A DNA stretch of 64,000 nt, from the NCBI RefSeq assembly GCF_042661025.1, contig NZ_JBHSWH010000001.1, positions 1,178,001 through 1,242,000 of the forward strand. The letters run 5' to 3'. Under the pieces are notes generated by a model, which had not been told where the DNA came from, searched no databases, and saw only the letters and a program-made list of their open reading frames with translations. Source of the stretch: Flexivirga alba. GTDB lineage: Bacteria; Actinomycetota; Actinomycetes; Actinomycetales; Dermatophilaceae. This document shows, piece after piece, positions 27,201 to 35,708 of this stretch; the first letter of the stretch is position 1; each line of letters begins with the position of its first letter. Position numbers and translations under genes: made by a program.

Positions 27201-27403
27201 CCGATGGACGCGGACCCGAACGAATCACGGATGCTGGGAAACGCGACATTGACGATCGTGACGTCGAGGAACGCCAGCAGTGCGCCGCCGGAAGCCACCA
27301 GCAGGACAGTTCGCTGTGGGATGCGCGCCCGGCGTGGCGGCGTCAGTCGTGGGAGCTCGCCGGACGAGTCGTCCTGTGTCTCAACGTCATACCGCAGGGC
27401 CAT
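24230..27403 (-). CDS. MFS transporter - cNMP-binding - patatin phospholipase fusion
   Basis: 1057 residues from the ATG at 27403 (no good ribosome site; an upstream start at 27490 is possible). Three modules are visible. About 1-480 is a DHA2-type drug-efflux MFS (GRLGDLIGRRRLYLLGVLLF). About 510-640 is a cyclic-nucleotide-binding fold (GDAADRMYVLLTGRAEVIVG, GAVIGELALLTGGRRSASIR). About 770-980 is a patatin/NTE esterase with the oxyanion loop GGGGARALS, nucleophile GTSMG and acid DGGVLNN. Mycobacterium Rv3239c and Rv3728 have this order. It may couple efflux to lipid hydrolysis under nucleotide control. Confidence 0.88.
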   Translation of the reverse strand: MALRYDVETQDDSSGELPRLTPPRRARIPQRTVLLVASGGALLAFLDVTIVNVAFPSIRDSFGSASIGTISWVLNAYNIIFAAFLIIFGRLGDLIGRRRLYLLGVLLFTLCSAICALAPSVEVLVAARVVQALGAAMLVPASLAVVIDGFPVAKRARAVGLWSAAAAVAAGLGPPIGGALVEAGGWRWAFWVNVPLGVVAWLLGRRHLVDSRAPGRRRLPDIRGALLLTGALALANTLIIKGSEWGGSSIKVWAVAVGAVLLFVGFVLSSARHPVPVLDLAMMRDRPFLVANVATLIAGVGFFAYMLTNVLWLQYVWHYTVLESGLALVPGAVVAAATAGLLEPVAERLGYRWVIAAGFVVWVLAYVWYVEAVGTSPAFLAEWLPGQLISGVGVGATLPLLASATLVTQPGDKFGTASAVISSTRQVGGTIGVALLVAILGTPTALTVVQDLRDGWTISILCFAAGAVITLCLGPIRHHAGDVTATAAGPSRVREPDTSSVVLSRDLPPEEHSLFRRLPEATRAQLNAAAPRRTVSAGDWLLSHGDAADRMYVLLTGRAEVIVGDQVVRELGPGAVIGELALLTGGRRSASIRARRDCEVLEISKALMDNTIAHDPTALSALVTVLATQLADARPPVTRTASRPGLVAVIGAGPGAPADAVATVLHAAVGRRLRVALLPGRSGRAEIDRAESDNQLVIVVSSTQDAECAAQCSREADVVVLVGRTADSPPAAALPMHARPELVLVGRATARRDAWLQAVDPWRVSDLTDQEIAGWVVPAGIQGLADRLSGEAVGLAFGGGGARALSQIGVLLELEAAGVRVDRLAGTSMGAVLAGMYATGATADEVSDTAYRGFVRESMLSDYHLPRTSLARGARVHRALQRTYRDLRIEQLPRGFRCVSTDLLTRTSVVHRSGSMADAIGASSQLPVLLPPIARDGRLLVDGGVLNNLPVDTLTERNEGPIIAVGVSMGGERRTPVAGQPARLVRVPPLGETLLRTLMIGGGTPADAARLGAWVLTPHSMGVGLLEFHQFDRMVESGRAAARDLLEQTGGDLSSVS

Positions 27404-27514
27404 CACCGCAGCATGTAGGAGCCGCGGGTGCGAAACCTCAGTGAGTTCACGGATCTTTTTTCGTCGCGAGACGGCGACGCTGGGAGGCATGCTTGTCCGA
27501 TCCCTAGGAGCCGC

Positions 27515-28462
27515 ATGATGTTTCAGTACTTCCCGAGTCGCGCCCTGCGGGCGCGCGTCGTCCTCGCCATACTCTCGGCGCTCGCCATGGTCGGCGTTTT
27601 CGTGGCGCCCGTCCCCGCCTCCGCGGCACCGCCCCCGACCGCCACGCTCAGCGTGAGCGCATCGACCGACCCGGTGCTCCTGAGCGCGTTGAACGGCGCA
27701 CCGGGCGCGTCCATCCCCACCGTGCTCACGGCGGTGAATGTGCAGTTCGAGGCCACGGTGTCGCTCTCGGCCGCGCAGAACAAGGACACGATTGTCGCGC
27801 TCTCGCCGAAGAGCAGTGTCGGCCGGCTGAGCACCACCCAGGTCGTCATCCCTGCCAACACCACCAGCGTGTCAGTGGACGAGAGGTACGACACTGCGAC
27901 GTCGGCGTTGCAGATCCACGCCGTGGCCACCAACAGCAACAAGATCGCGAGTGGCAACTCGGCCGCCTTCCGGGTCGAGTCCTCGCTCAGTGTCGTCGCG
28001 GGTGGAAGCTCCGCCCTCACGGCAGGGGCGGACGGTGCCGGCTGCACCACGGTCGGCCCGGCCAACCCGATCTGCGGCATCGTCGACCTGCCGAACGGCA
28101 CCACCACGAGCGCTGTGATGACCATCGGGCCGTGCATCGCGGGGACCCCGCACTGCCAAAGCGGCAACATGGTGACCCAGTTCATCGCCGGCATGACCGG
28201 CCTCTACACCCGTGACAACCCGGCGCGCATGACGCTCGTCTGCGACAAGTCGCTGTGCGGCAAGGGCGGCGTTCCGCACTACACCGCGCAGTGGGCCCAG
28301 TCGGCGACGGACGCGCTGACGGCCGCACCTGCCTGCCCGAGCAAGGGCGTCATCGGTGCCGATCAGGACTTCTGCACCGACTACGTCTCGAGCACCCGCG
28401 ACAACGCCGGCGACCTGCTGCTGGTCGTGCTCTTCGCCAAGGACGTGCGCGGCACGATCTGA
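27515..28462 (+). CDS. Secreted protein of unknown function
   Basis: 315 residues, ribosome site AGGAG. The signal peptide ends at about residue 38 (APVPASAAPPP). The mature part is a serine/threonine- and alanine-rich beta-type domain. Ten cysteines lie in the second half (e.g. AGCTTVGPANPICG, GPCIAGTPHCQ, CDKSLCGKGG), suggesting disulfides in an exported protein. No family is recognised. It is divergent from the MFS fusion gene and convergent with the cyclase gene. Confidence 0.75.
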   Translation: MMFQYFPSRALRARVVLAILSALAMVGVFVAPVPASAAPPPTATLSVSASTDPVLLSALNGAPGASIPTVLTAVNVQFEATVSLSAAQNKDTIVALSPKSSVGRLSTTQVVIPANTTSVSVDERYDTATSALQIHAVATNSNKIASGNSAAFRVESSLSVVAGGSSALTAGADGAGCTTVGPANPICGIVDLPNGTTTSAVMTIGPCIAGTPHCQSGNMVTQFIAGMTGLYTRDNPARMTLVCDKSLCGKGGVPHYTAQWAQSATDALTAAPACPSKGVIGADQDFCTDYVSSTRDNAGDLLLVVLFAKDVRGTI

Positions 28463-31400
28463 TCAGCCGGACGCTGACTCGCCGGGTCCTGTCGGTGAAA
28501 CACCCAGGGTCGACAGGACCCGGTGCGACTCGTTGCGCAGATCAGTGTCGCGGGTCGCGTCGGCCAGGGCGAGTCGAAGCAACGCGGGCTCGAAACCACC
28601 GAAATCGCCTGTGTCCTGGTCCAGTCCGGCCAGGGCAGCCGCCGCGGCCTCCTCCCGGAGCCCCTGTGTCACCAGGGCATGCGCGCGAATCCGGTGGAGT
28701 CTGGCCAGGGTATCGGCGGCTCTGGCCTCTGCCGCTTTGAACGCATCGTCCAGCAGCGCGTGAGCGTCGGCCGGCCGTCCCGCGTCCAACAGCGCTTCGG
28801 CCCGGGCCGCGTCGAGCAGGATGACCTCGGTCGTCAGGTGCAAACCGTCGAGCACCGCGCGGGCCTGGTCGAAGAGGCTCCAGGCCTCCGCGTGGTCGCC
28901 GACACCCGCACGGGCCCGGGCTTGCTCGCGATAGGTCAGTCCGATCAGCTCCTCGTCGTCGACCCCGAGCGCCAGTCGCAGTGCCGCGTCCAGGACGGGT
29001 AGTGCGTCCGTATGGCGGCGTTGCGTGACGAGCACGTCGGCACGGTTGTAGAGCGCGGTCGCCTCGTTGGCGTCGTCACCGAGTCGCCTGAAACTGCCTG
29101 CCACCCGGGCGAATCCGTCGACGGCCTCGTCCCACCGACCGGTGTTGTAGGCGTCGATCGCGAGGTTGTTCACCGTCAGAGCCTGCCCGCTCAGGTCGTC
29201 CAGCTGCTCGTAGAGCGAGAGTGCGAGCTGACCGTAGGGCCGGTCCTCGGAGACGGTCGAGGCGCCATACGCCAGGTGCAGGGCGTTGTAGGCGTGCGCG
29301 AGCACCGTCCGGTCGCCGGACTCCTCCGCCCACTGGACGCCGAGGCGCCCCCACCGCAGCGCTTCGGTCGTCCGGTGCTGCAAGTGGCGGCAGAACCCGT
29401 AACGGATGGCGAGCGTCGCGCGAACTCCAGCGGCAGCCGGCCCGCCCACTCCTTCGAGCAGCTTCATGGCACGGGTCAGCTGTGCGAGCGCCGGACGATA
29501 ACGACCCAGCCGCAACGTGATTCGCGCTTCCTTGTAGAGAACCTCGGCGGTCGCGACCACGTCCGTGCGCAGGTCCCGGCGCGCCCGGCGCAGCGCGGTG
29601 TGTGCACCGGCGGAGTCCCCGACCATGTCGAGGCATTCGCCGAGTGAGACGTATACCGCGGAGCGTTCCGCGGGCGACGTTCCCGAGCGGTTCGCGCCGG
29701 CATCCAACGCACGGGCATAGAAGGCCGCTGCCTGTCCGTAGGCGTACTTCGCCCGCGCTTCGTCGCCGGCCCGCAGTGAGTAGGTCCAGGCCTTGTCCGC
29801 CATACCGGCGGCGTGGAAGTGCAGGCTCAACAGCGCCGGCGTGGCGACGGCGCGATCTGGTGACTGCTCGAGCGCGACAGCCACCTGCTCGTGCGCCTCG
29901 CGACGCAGCCGGAACGGCAGCCCGGCATACGCGACGTCCCGCACCATCGCGTGCCGGAACTCCACGAGTCCGGCCTCGACCGGGCGGACGAATTCGGCCA
30001 GCCGGTGCGGCAATTCGTCTGCCCGCGCCAGCTCGGGGTGCAGTTTCGAGAGAAGGGCAGGATCGAAACGGGTGCCAAGGACCGCGGCCACCCGGAGCAG
30101 GGTTCGGTCCGCTGGGGTGAGCCGGTCGATGTCGGCGATCAGGACCGCCTCGACCGAGTCCGGCAGTTCCTCCTCGGTCGCCGCGGGAGAGCTGGCCATC
30201 GAACCCAGCGAGGTCAGGAAGAGCGGGTTGCCATCGGCGCGCTCGGCCATCGCTTCCAGCAGGCGCCGGCTCGGACGCCTCGTGCCGGACACCGACTCCA
30301 GCAGCTCCAGGGCCGCCTCCGGCGACACCGCGGCGAGCGCAACGCGCAGGTCGGAAGGAGCCTCCAGGACCGGCTCGTAGCCGATCGGGACGTACCGACG
30401 GGTCACCATGAAACACCACGGCTGCCGGTGGCTTTCGTCGGCGAGCCGGTGCAGCAGCGCACTGGATGCTTCGTCCATCAGGTGGGTGTCCTCGAAGACC
30501 AGCAGCGTCGGGCCGGGCAGCAGGGCGGTGAGCAGGGCGACCGTTACCTCCTCGATGCGGCCTCGCCGGAACTTGGGATCCAGCTCCCGGACCTCACGGG
30601 TCGGGGTCAGGTCCAGGTCCAGGGGTATGCCGAGCAGCGGCAACCATGGCAGCAGCTCGGGCGCCTTGCTCTGGACGCGGCTCGCGAGGCGCAGGGCGAT
30701 CGCCTCCGGGGTGTCATGTGCATGGACCCTGAGTACGGACCGAAGCAGCGTGCGCACTGCGATGTAGGGCATGCCCGTGTCGTAGCTGCTGACCGTCGTG
30801 ACGTGGTTCGTCATACCGTCCGGCACCGCCAGCTCGGCGACCAGCCGGGACTTGCCGATGCCCGGCTCACCGACCACGTCGACGACCGACCCCCGTCGTC
30901 CCATCGCAGCGGCGAGTGCCCCACTCAGCGTTGCCAATTCGTCCGCACGACCGACGAACGGCGCCTCGACCTGAGCCACGTGCCGGTCCAACACGCTGTG
31001 GACGACGACGGCGTGGACGGGGTCGCGTTTGCCCTTGACGGTGAACGGCGCCAGAGCGTCCGAGACGAGCTCGGCGTCACAGGCGGCGACCGCCGCCTCG
31101 GTGGCCACGACCTGGCCCGCCGCCGCATGGCCGAGCAACCGTGCGGCGAGGTTCACCGCATCGCCCTTGATCGAATACGTCCGGCGTGTGGCGGGACCGA
31201 AATCTCCCGCGAAGACATGCCCGGTGTTGACCCCGACCCGCACCCCGATCTCGCCGCGATGAGCGGTGATCTCAGTGGCCGTGCGCAGCATTCGCTCGAG
31301 GTGGTGACCGGTGCTGTGTGGTGCTCCAGAAGTCAGCATGATCTTGCCGCCATCCGCAGCGATGTCCGACTCGAAGAAGGTCACGCCGTGCTCGAGGCAG

Positions 31401-32272
31401 GCTCGTTGCACCGTCGAGACGACCTGATCGACCGCATCCGCGGCAGCGTCCGGACCACCCTCGCGCAACAAGCGGTCGGTTCCGAGGAACTGCACGAAAC
31501 CGACTGCTATCGAACGATGTTCGGGCTCCATCGCCATCTCCTGCACGTGCGCACGAATGGCAGGTGGCAGCGTGTCCGCGATCGGCGCGCTCGGGACTGA
31601 CCGCATCTCGGGACTCGTGCCGGACACCGCGGGGCAGGACCGCAGCAACCAGGCAGCGGAGTCCTCGACTCGCACGGCACCACCCAGCGCGCTCGCCGGC
31701 AACAGGGCGGCCGCTGCGGTGCTCAGCAGGATCTGGCCGGCGCCGCAGGCCTGCTCCACCGCCGCCAGGTGACTGGATTCCGTTCCGGCGACAAGGATCT
31801 CGCGGTGACTTGCCGGGTCGCCGACGAAGAAAATGTCGAACTCGCCGCTGTGCAGCCCGATCGACATACGCAACGGAGCCGGCACGGGCAGTGCTCCACT
31901 GGAAACGAGTGCTCGCAGCTCGGCCCGCATCCGGTACGCCGCGTGAGCGGCCCAGCAGGCGTGGGACTGCCCCCGGAACAGGAGCAGCACTGCATCGCCG
32001 CCCCACTTGAGCAGATCTGCGCCGTCCTCGAAGGCCGGAGCGAGCAACGTCCCGAAGGTGAGATCCAGTGTGTCGCTCATCAACTCGGCGCCGACCTTGC
32101 CCCGGCGAGCGAGCCGCTCGGTCAGCGACGTGAAGCCGGAGATGTCGGCGAAGACCATCGTGCCGTCCAGCAGGCGATGCCGCAGGTCAGGGCGATCGGT
32201 GAGCCATTCGGACGCCAGCCGGGGCACGAACGGCCGCAGCGCCGTTGCGTACCGGTCGGATTCGTGGGACAC
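28463..32272 (-). CDS. Double class-III nucleotide cyclase / AAA ATPase / TPR regulator
   Basis: 1269 residues. Cyclase domain 1 (about 30-190) has the metal Asp and SGF (VFADISGFTSL), the substrate lysine and second Asp (LLKWGGDAVLLLF), but has HL..E where the transition-state Asn and Arg belong. Cyclase domain 2 (about 250-410) lacks the metal aspartates (VGFVQFLG) yet keeps VNLAARL. The two may complete each other as a pseudo-heterodimer. An ATPase follows (Walker A GEPGIGKS; LLVFEDTHLMDEASSALLHR), then a long TPR-rich C-terminus. It lies divergent from a LuxR-type ATPase regulator. Confidence 0.88.
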   Translation of the reverse strand: MSHESDRYATALRPFVPRLASEWLTDRPDLRHRLLDGTMVFADISGFTSLTERLARRGKVGAELMSDTLDLTFGTLLAPAFEDGADLLKWGGDAVLLLFRGQSHACWAAHAAYRMRAELRALVSSGALPVPAPLRMSIGLHSGEFDIFFVGDPASHREILVAGTESSHLAAVEQACGAGQILLSTAAAALLPASALGGAVRVEDSAAWLLRSCPAVSGTSPEMRSVPSAPIADTLPPAIRAHVQEMAMEPEHRSIAVGFVQFLGTDRLLREGGPDAAADAVDQVVSTVQRACLEHGVTFFESDIAADGGKIMLTSGAPHSTGHHLERMLRTATEITAHRGEIGVRVGVNTGHVFAGDFGPATRRTYSIKGDAVNLAARLLGHAAAGQVVATEAAVAACDAELVSDALAPFTVKGKRDPVHAVVVHSVLDRHVAQVEAPFVGRADELATLSGALAAAMGRRGSVVDVVGEPGIGKSRLVAELAVPDGMTNHVTTVSSYDTGMPYIAVRTLLRSVLRVHAHDTPEAIALRLASRVQSKAPELLPWLPLLGIPLDLDLTPTREVRELDPKFRRGRIEEVTVALLTALLPGPTLLVFEDTHLMDEASSALLHRLADESHRQPWCFMVTRRYVPIGYEPVLEAPSDLRVALAAVSPEAALELLESVSGTRRPSRRLLEAMAERADGNPLFLTSLGSMASSPAATEEELPDSVEAVLIADIDRLTPADRTLLRVAAVLGTRFDPALLSKLHPELARADELPHRLAEFVRPVEAGLVEFRHAMVRDVAYAGLPFRLRREAHEQVAVALEQSPDRAVATPALLSLHFHAAGMADKAWTYSLRAGDEARAKYAYGQAAAFYARALDAGANRSGTSPAERSAVYVSLGECLDMVGDSAGAHTALRRARRDLRTDVVATAEVLYKEARITLRLGRYRPALAQLTRAMKLLEGVGGPAAAGVRATLAIRYGFCRHLQHRTTEALRWGRLGVQWAEESGDRTVLAHAYNALHLAYGASTVSEDRPYGQLALSLYEQLDDLSGQALTVNNLAIDAYNTGRWDEAVDGFARVAGSFRRLGDDANEATALYNRADVLVTQRRHTDALPVLDAALRLALGVDDEELIGLTYREQARARAGVGDHAEAWSLFDQARAVLDGLHLTTEVILLDAARAEALLDAGRPADAHALLDDAFKAAEARAADTLARLHRIRAHALVTQGLREEAAAAALAGLDQDTGDFGGFEPALLRLALADATRDTDLRNESHRVLSTLGVSPTGPGESASG

Positions 32273-32333
32273 GGGTAGTCACCCCTCACTAAACTTCGTA
32301 GATTGCAGCGAGCTGAGAGGTGGTGTCGTCAGC

Positions 32334-35188
32334 ATGCTGGGAGCGACCCGCCAGACGGCCCCGCCTGATCCGCCACGACATCTCTTCCTGGGTCGCGAGC
32401 AGGAACTCGCGTCGTTGCTCTCCGCGCTCGGTGGCACGTCGTCGACCGGCCGATTCATCGCGGTGCTCGGCGAGGCCGGCATCGGGAAGACCTCCTCATC
32501 AACGCCGCTCTGGACCGGGTGCCCCGGTCGACTTCCGTGCTGCGGGCATCGGCCGACGCCATGGCCAGGCGTCATACCCACCAGTTGTTGCTCGACGCCC
32601 TGGCGCCGGTGCTCACGGACGAGGACCGGCGGGCGTTGGCCGGCCCGGCGGAGTACGCCGTCGGCGAGCGCCTGCATTCGGTGATCGACCGTTTGGCCGC
32701 GGCGCCCACGGTGCTCGTGCTGGAGGACCTGCAATGGGCGGACCTGGCCTCGCTCGGCCTGCTGGCCAGGTTGAGCCGGACTCTCGAGCAGATCCCGCTG
32801 CTGATCATCGTGTCCCTGCGGACGCAGGCGCAGCACGAGACCCCGCCGGCACTCGACCACCTGCTGAGCGTGCTCAGTGAGCGCGGGCTCCTGGAGACGA
32901 TGACGCTCAGGCCGCTGCCCGACGTCACCTGCCTGGCGATCACCGAGCAATTGACCGGCGGCCGCGTCGAGGGCGTCTTGGCGCAGCGGTTGGCGGCGGC
33001 GGGTGGCAACCCGCTCTTCCTCACCGAGATGGTCCGTGCACTGCTGCGAGACGGCGCGGTCACCATCGGACCGCACGGCGACGCACTGCTGGACGCACCC
33101 GCGGGGCCGTCGCCGTCCCTCTCGATGGTGATCATGCGCTACCTGAGCCACCTCGGTGCGCCGACCCGGGAGCTGCTCGCCTCCGCAGCGCTGCTCGGCA
33201 CCAGTTTTCCGATGGCGCAGTTGCGGATCGTCGCGGACCAGCCGATGAGTTCGCTCCTCCCGATGCTGCGCGAAGCCCTCGCCGCCGGGATCCTCGAGGA
33301 GACCACGCACGAGCTGCTCCGCTTCCGGCACGCGCTGATCCAGGAGGTGCTGCTGAACGACCTGCCGGGCGTCGTGCGCGCCGAGTTGCACCGGGAGATC
33401 GCCATCCGCCTGGATGCGCAGCAGGTGGCGCCGGCGACGGTGGCCGAACACCTGCTGCGCGCGCCAGCCGCCGCACACGACGCGCCGTGGTTGCTGCGGC
33501 TCGCCGAGCGGACCGCGCAGGCCGCCCCGGACACCGCTACCCAGCTGTGGCGCCTCGTCGAATCCGTTACGGCAGAAGAGGATCCGCAGCACGCCGCAGC
33601 CAGCGCCGGGTTGGCTTTCGCGGCGCTGCGCGACGGACGGATCGTCGAGGCGGGGGAGATCGCTGAGCGCACCTTGGAACGTGACGTGCCGCCGGCGACC
33701 CTCACGAAGCTCGCGACGATCCGGACGCACACGCTGATGCTCCGGCACCGGCATGTCGAGGCCCGTGACGCCGCCGACGGATACGCCGTGTCGCAGGTGC
33801 TCGAGCCGGCCGCTCGTGCCGAGCAGCTCTCTTTCGCCTGCTGGCCGCGCCTTTTGCTCGGTGACCTCGCCGGTGCGCGGCGGGTGGCCGCGGAAGCGGC
33901 TGCGTTCGGAGCGGAGGTGGGTAGTCGCGGCGCAGAGATCTATGCGCTCACCCTCCAGGGGCTGATGGCCAACTGCCGAGGTGACCTGGAGGAAGCGGTC
34001 CGGCTGCTGTCCGAAGCGGTCGCGAAGGTCGACCATCACCCGTCGATGACCGGCATCGAGCCCTTCCCACACGCCCAGCTCGCGGTGGCGCTCGCCGACG
34101 TCGATCGCACCGATGACGTCATCACGCAGCTGCACCGAGGGCTGCAGATCTCTGCCGCTTTCGACTACCGCACCGGCGTCCTCGCGGCGCACGCGCTCGG
34201 CGCCCATGCGCTCAGCCACAGCGGAAACCTTGCTGACATCGCCGCCGAACTCGACGCGCACCGCTCGCTCGTGGGGTCGATGGACGTGCGGCTCGACCTG
34301 CCCGTCCGTGGGCTGTGGGCGCATGTGCTGGATCACCAGCGCGGGCCGGAGGCCGCGCATGAGTGGGCTGCGGGGCTGGACCCGGTCCCCGACCGCGCCT
34401 CGTGGGCCGGGCGCGGCCGCGCGTGGAGCTGGCGCGGGCGCAGCCAGTTGGAGCGGGCGCGCGGTGATCTCGTCGGGACGTTCGAGGTGTTGTGGGCGGG
34501 CTGGGAGGAGTTCCGCGCCACCGAGATGCTGATGGACAGCGCGGAGCTCGGACTCGACCTCGTCGACCTGGCGCGAGCCGTCGTGGTCTCGAGCATCGGC
34601 GACCCCGCGACCGCGCGGGATCGCGCACACGAGGTCGTCGACGTGCTCACCGCTCTCGCCGACCACAACGCCCCGGTGACGCATCTGCGAGCGACGGCGC
34701 TCGCGGTCCGGGGTGTGGCAATGGATGACCCGGAGTCGCTCGCGGACGCCGCAACCCTGATGGGGACGACCGTGCGGCACCTCGATCACGCCCGGATCGC
34801 CGAACTCGCCGCCATCGCGCGGCAGACGCACGGCCAGCAGGCGCGGCGACTGGCAGAAACCGCGCTGCGTGTCTATGCCGAGGTCGGTGCTGACCATGAC
34901 GTGACCCGCGCACGCTCGGCATTTCGGCAAGCCGGTGTGCGTGTGGCGAGCCCACCGAGGGACCGGCCACGGATCGGTTGGGAGTCGCTGACCCGGACCG
35001 AAGAGCGCATTGCGCGGCACCTGGCCATCGGTGAGACCAACCCGGAGATCGCCGAGAGCCTGTTCGTGTCGCGCCGGACGGTGGAGAGTCATGTTTCAAA
35101 CGTCCTCGCCAAGCTCGGACTGCGCTCTCGCACCGAGGTCGCCGTCTTCGTCGCGCGCCGTGTCGAGGATGTCCGACAGGACGGCTAG
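32334..35188 (+). pseudogene. LuxR-type ATPase regulator (LAL family), one-base frameshift in Walker A
   Basis: From the ATG at 32334 the protein reads MLGATRQTAPPDP ... VLGEAGIGKT, then leaves frame. The rest, beginning LLINAALDRVPRSTS and running to 35188, is in the next frame. One extra C in the CC at 32491-32492 gives AAG ACC CTC CTC ATC and one protein of about 951 residues. The rest is intact: Walker B (TVLVLEDLQWADL), TPR-like repeats, and a C-terminal LuxR HTH (LTRTEERIARHLAIGETNPE, VSRRTVESHVSNVLAKLG). It shares the layout of large ATP-sensing regulators of the MalT/LAL type. Confidence 0.82.
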
Positions 35189-35287
35189 CAGGTCGATCCA
35201 GCCGCAGAACGGCACGGGCTCGCCGTGGTCCCCGACGCGCCCGGTCGGCGGGTCGGTGCCGTCGACCCAGATCTCGATGCGCACCAC
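35096..35287 (-). CDS. Small hypothetical protein
   Basis: 63 residues from GTG 35287: VRIEIWVDGTDPPTGRV, then VPFCGWIDLLAVLSDIL and an acidic tail. The composition looks like a real small beta/alpha protein, but I do not recognise a family. Its last 93 bases overlap the end of the LuxR-type gene on the other strand, and the two stops cross over. The start has no strong ribosome site. Treat as likely but unproven. Confidence 0.4.
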   Translation of the reverse strand: MVRIEIWVDGTDPPTGRVGDHGEPVPFCGWIDLLAVLSDILDTARDEDGDLGARAQSELGEDV

Positions 35288-35327
35288 CCAAGCGTCATAT
35301 GGCTGGGGCTGTGGCGGATCCGTGAGT

Positions 35328-35704
35328 TCACGGATCTTCGGCGCGAATCTCCGTCAGCGACCGTCGTTCCCGCGGCAGGGTACGGCCGTTCGGAAGTTGA
35401 GCGGCGTATGGCGCAGGGCCTCCGGCGGCACACCGATCGCGGCCATGGTCGCGACCTCCCACCCCGGAGCGACGGTCAACTCGCTCGTGACGGCGTCCCG
35501 GTCGGAGCTGCGGAACTGCCGCACCGACAGGCCCATCGATTCGGCGTGGATGGTGAGGTGGGCGACGGCCTGCCCGAGGTCGTAAATCGCGAACTCGGAG
35601 TATTCGTAGTCGGTTTCGTCGACATAGCGATGGCAGAGGTTGACCAGCAGCAGGCTGGCGCGCACACCCCACCGTCGTGCGCCGCCGAGCAGCTGTGGTG
35701 TCAC
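35328..35704 (-). pseudogene. Nitroreductase-like remnant, N-terminus missing and frameshifted
   Basis: The fragment covers the C-terminal half of a nitroreductase: RASLLLVNLCHRYVD, YDLGQAVAHLTIHAESMGLS and GWEVATMAAIGVPPEAL. The FMN-binding N-terminal third is absent; the frame begins 4 bases after the anmK stop. In its present frame the end is nonsense (LNFRTAVPCRGNDGR), but one extra base in the GGG at 35378-35380 (plus strand) would give the normal tail PRERRSLTEIRAEDP, ending at 35328. The frame is disrupted at both ends, so I call it a remnant. Confidence 0.6.
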
Positions 35705-35708
35705 TCGA

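Noticed and set aside
27436..27453. GTGAGTTCACGGATCTT repeated at 27437 and 35322
   Set aside because: One shared 17-mer in 64 kb can occur by chance, and neither copy sits at a comparable regulatory position.
32279..35092. 937-codon minus-strand frame under the LuxR-type gene
   Set aside because: Shadow of the real regulator; the protein has no recognisable motif.
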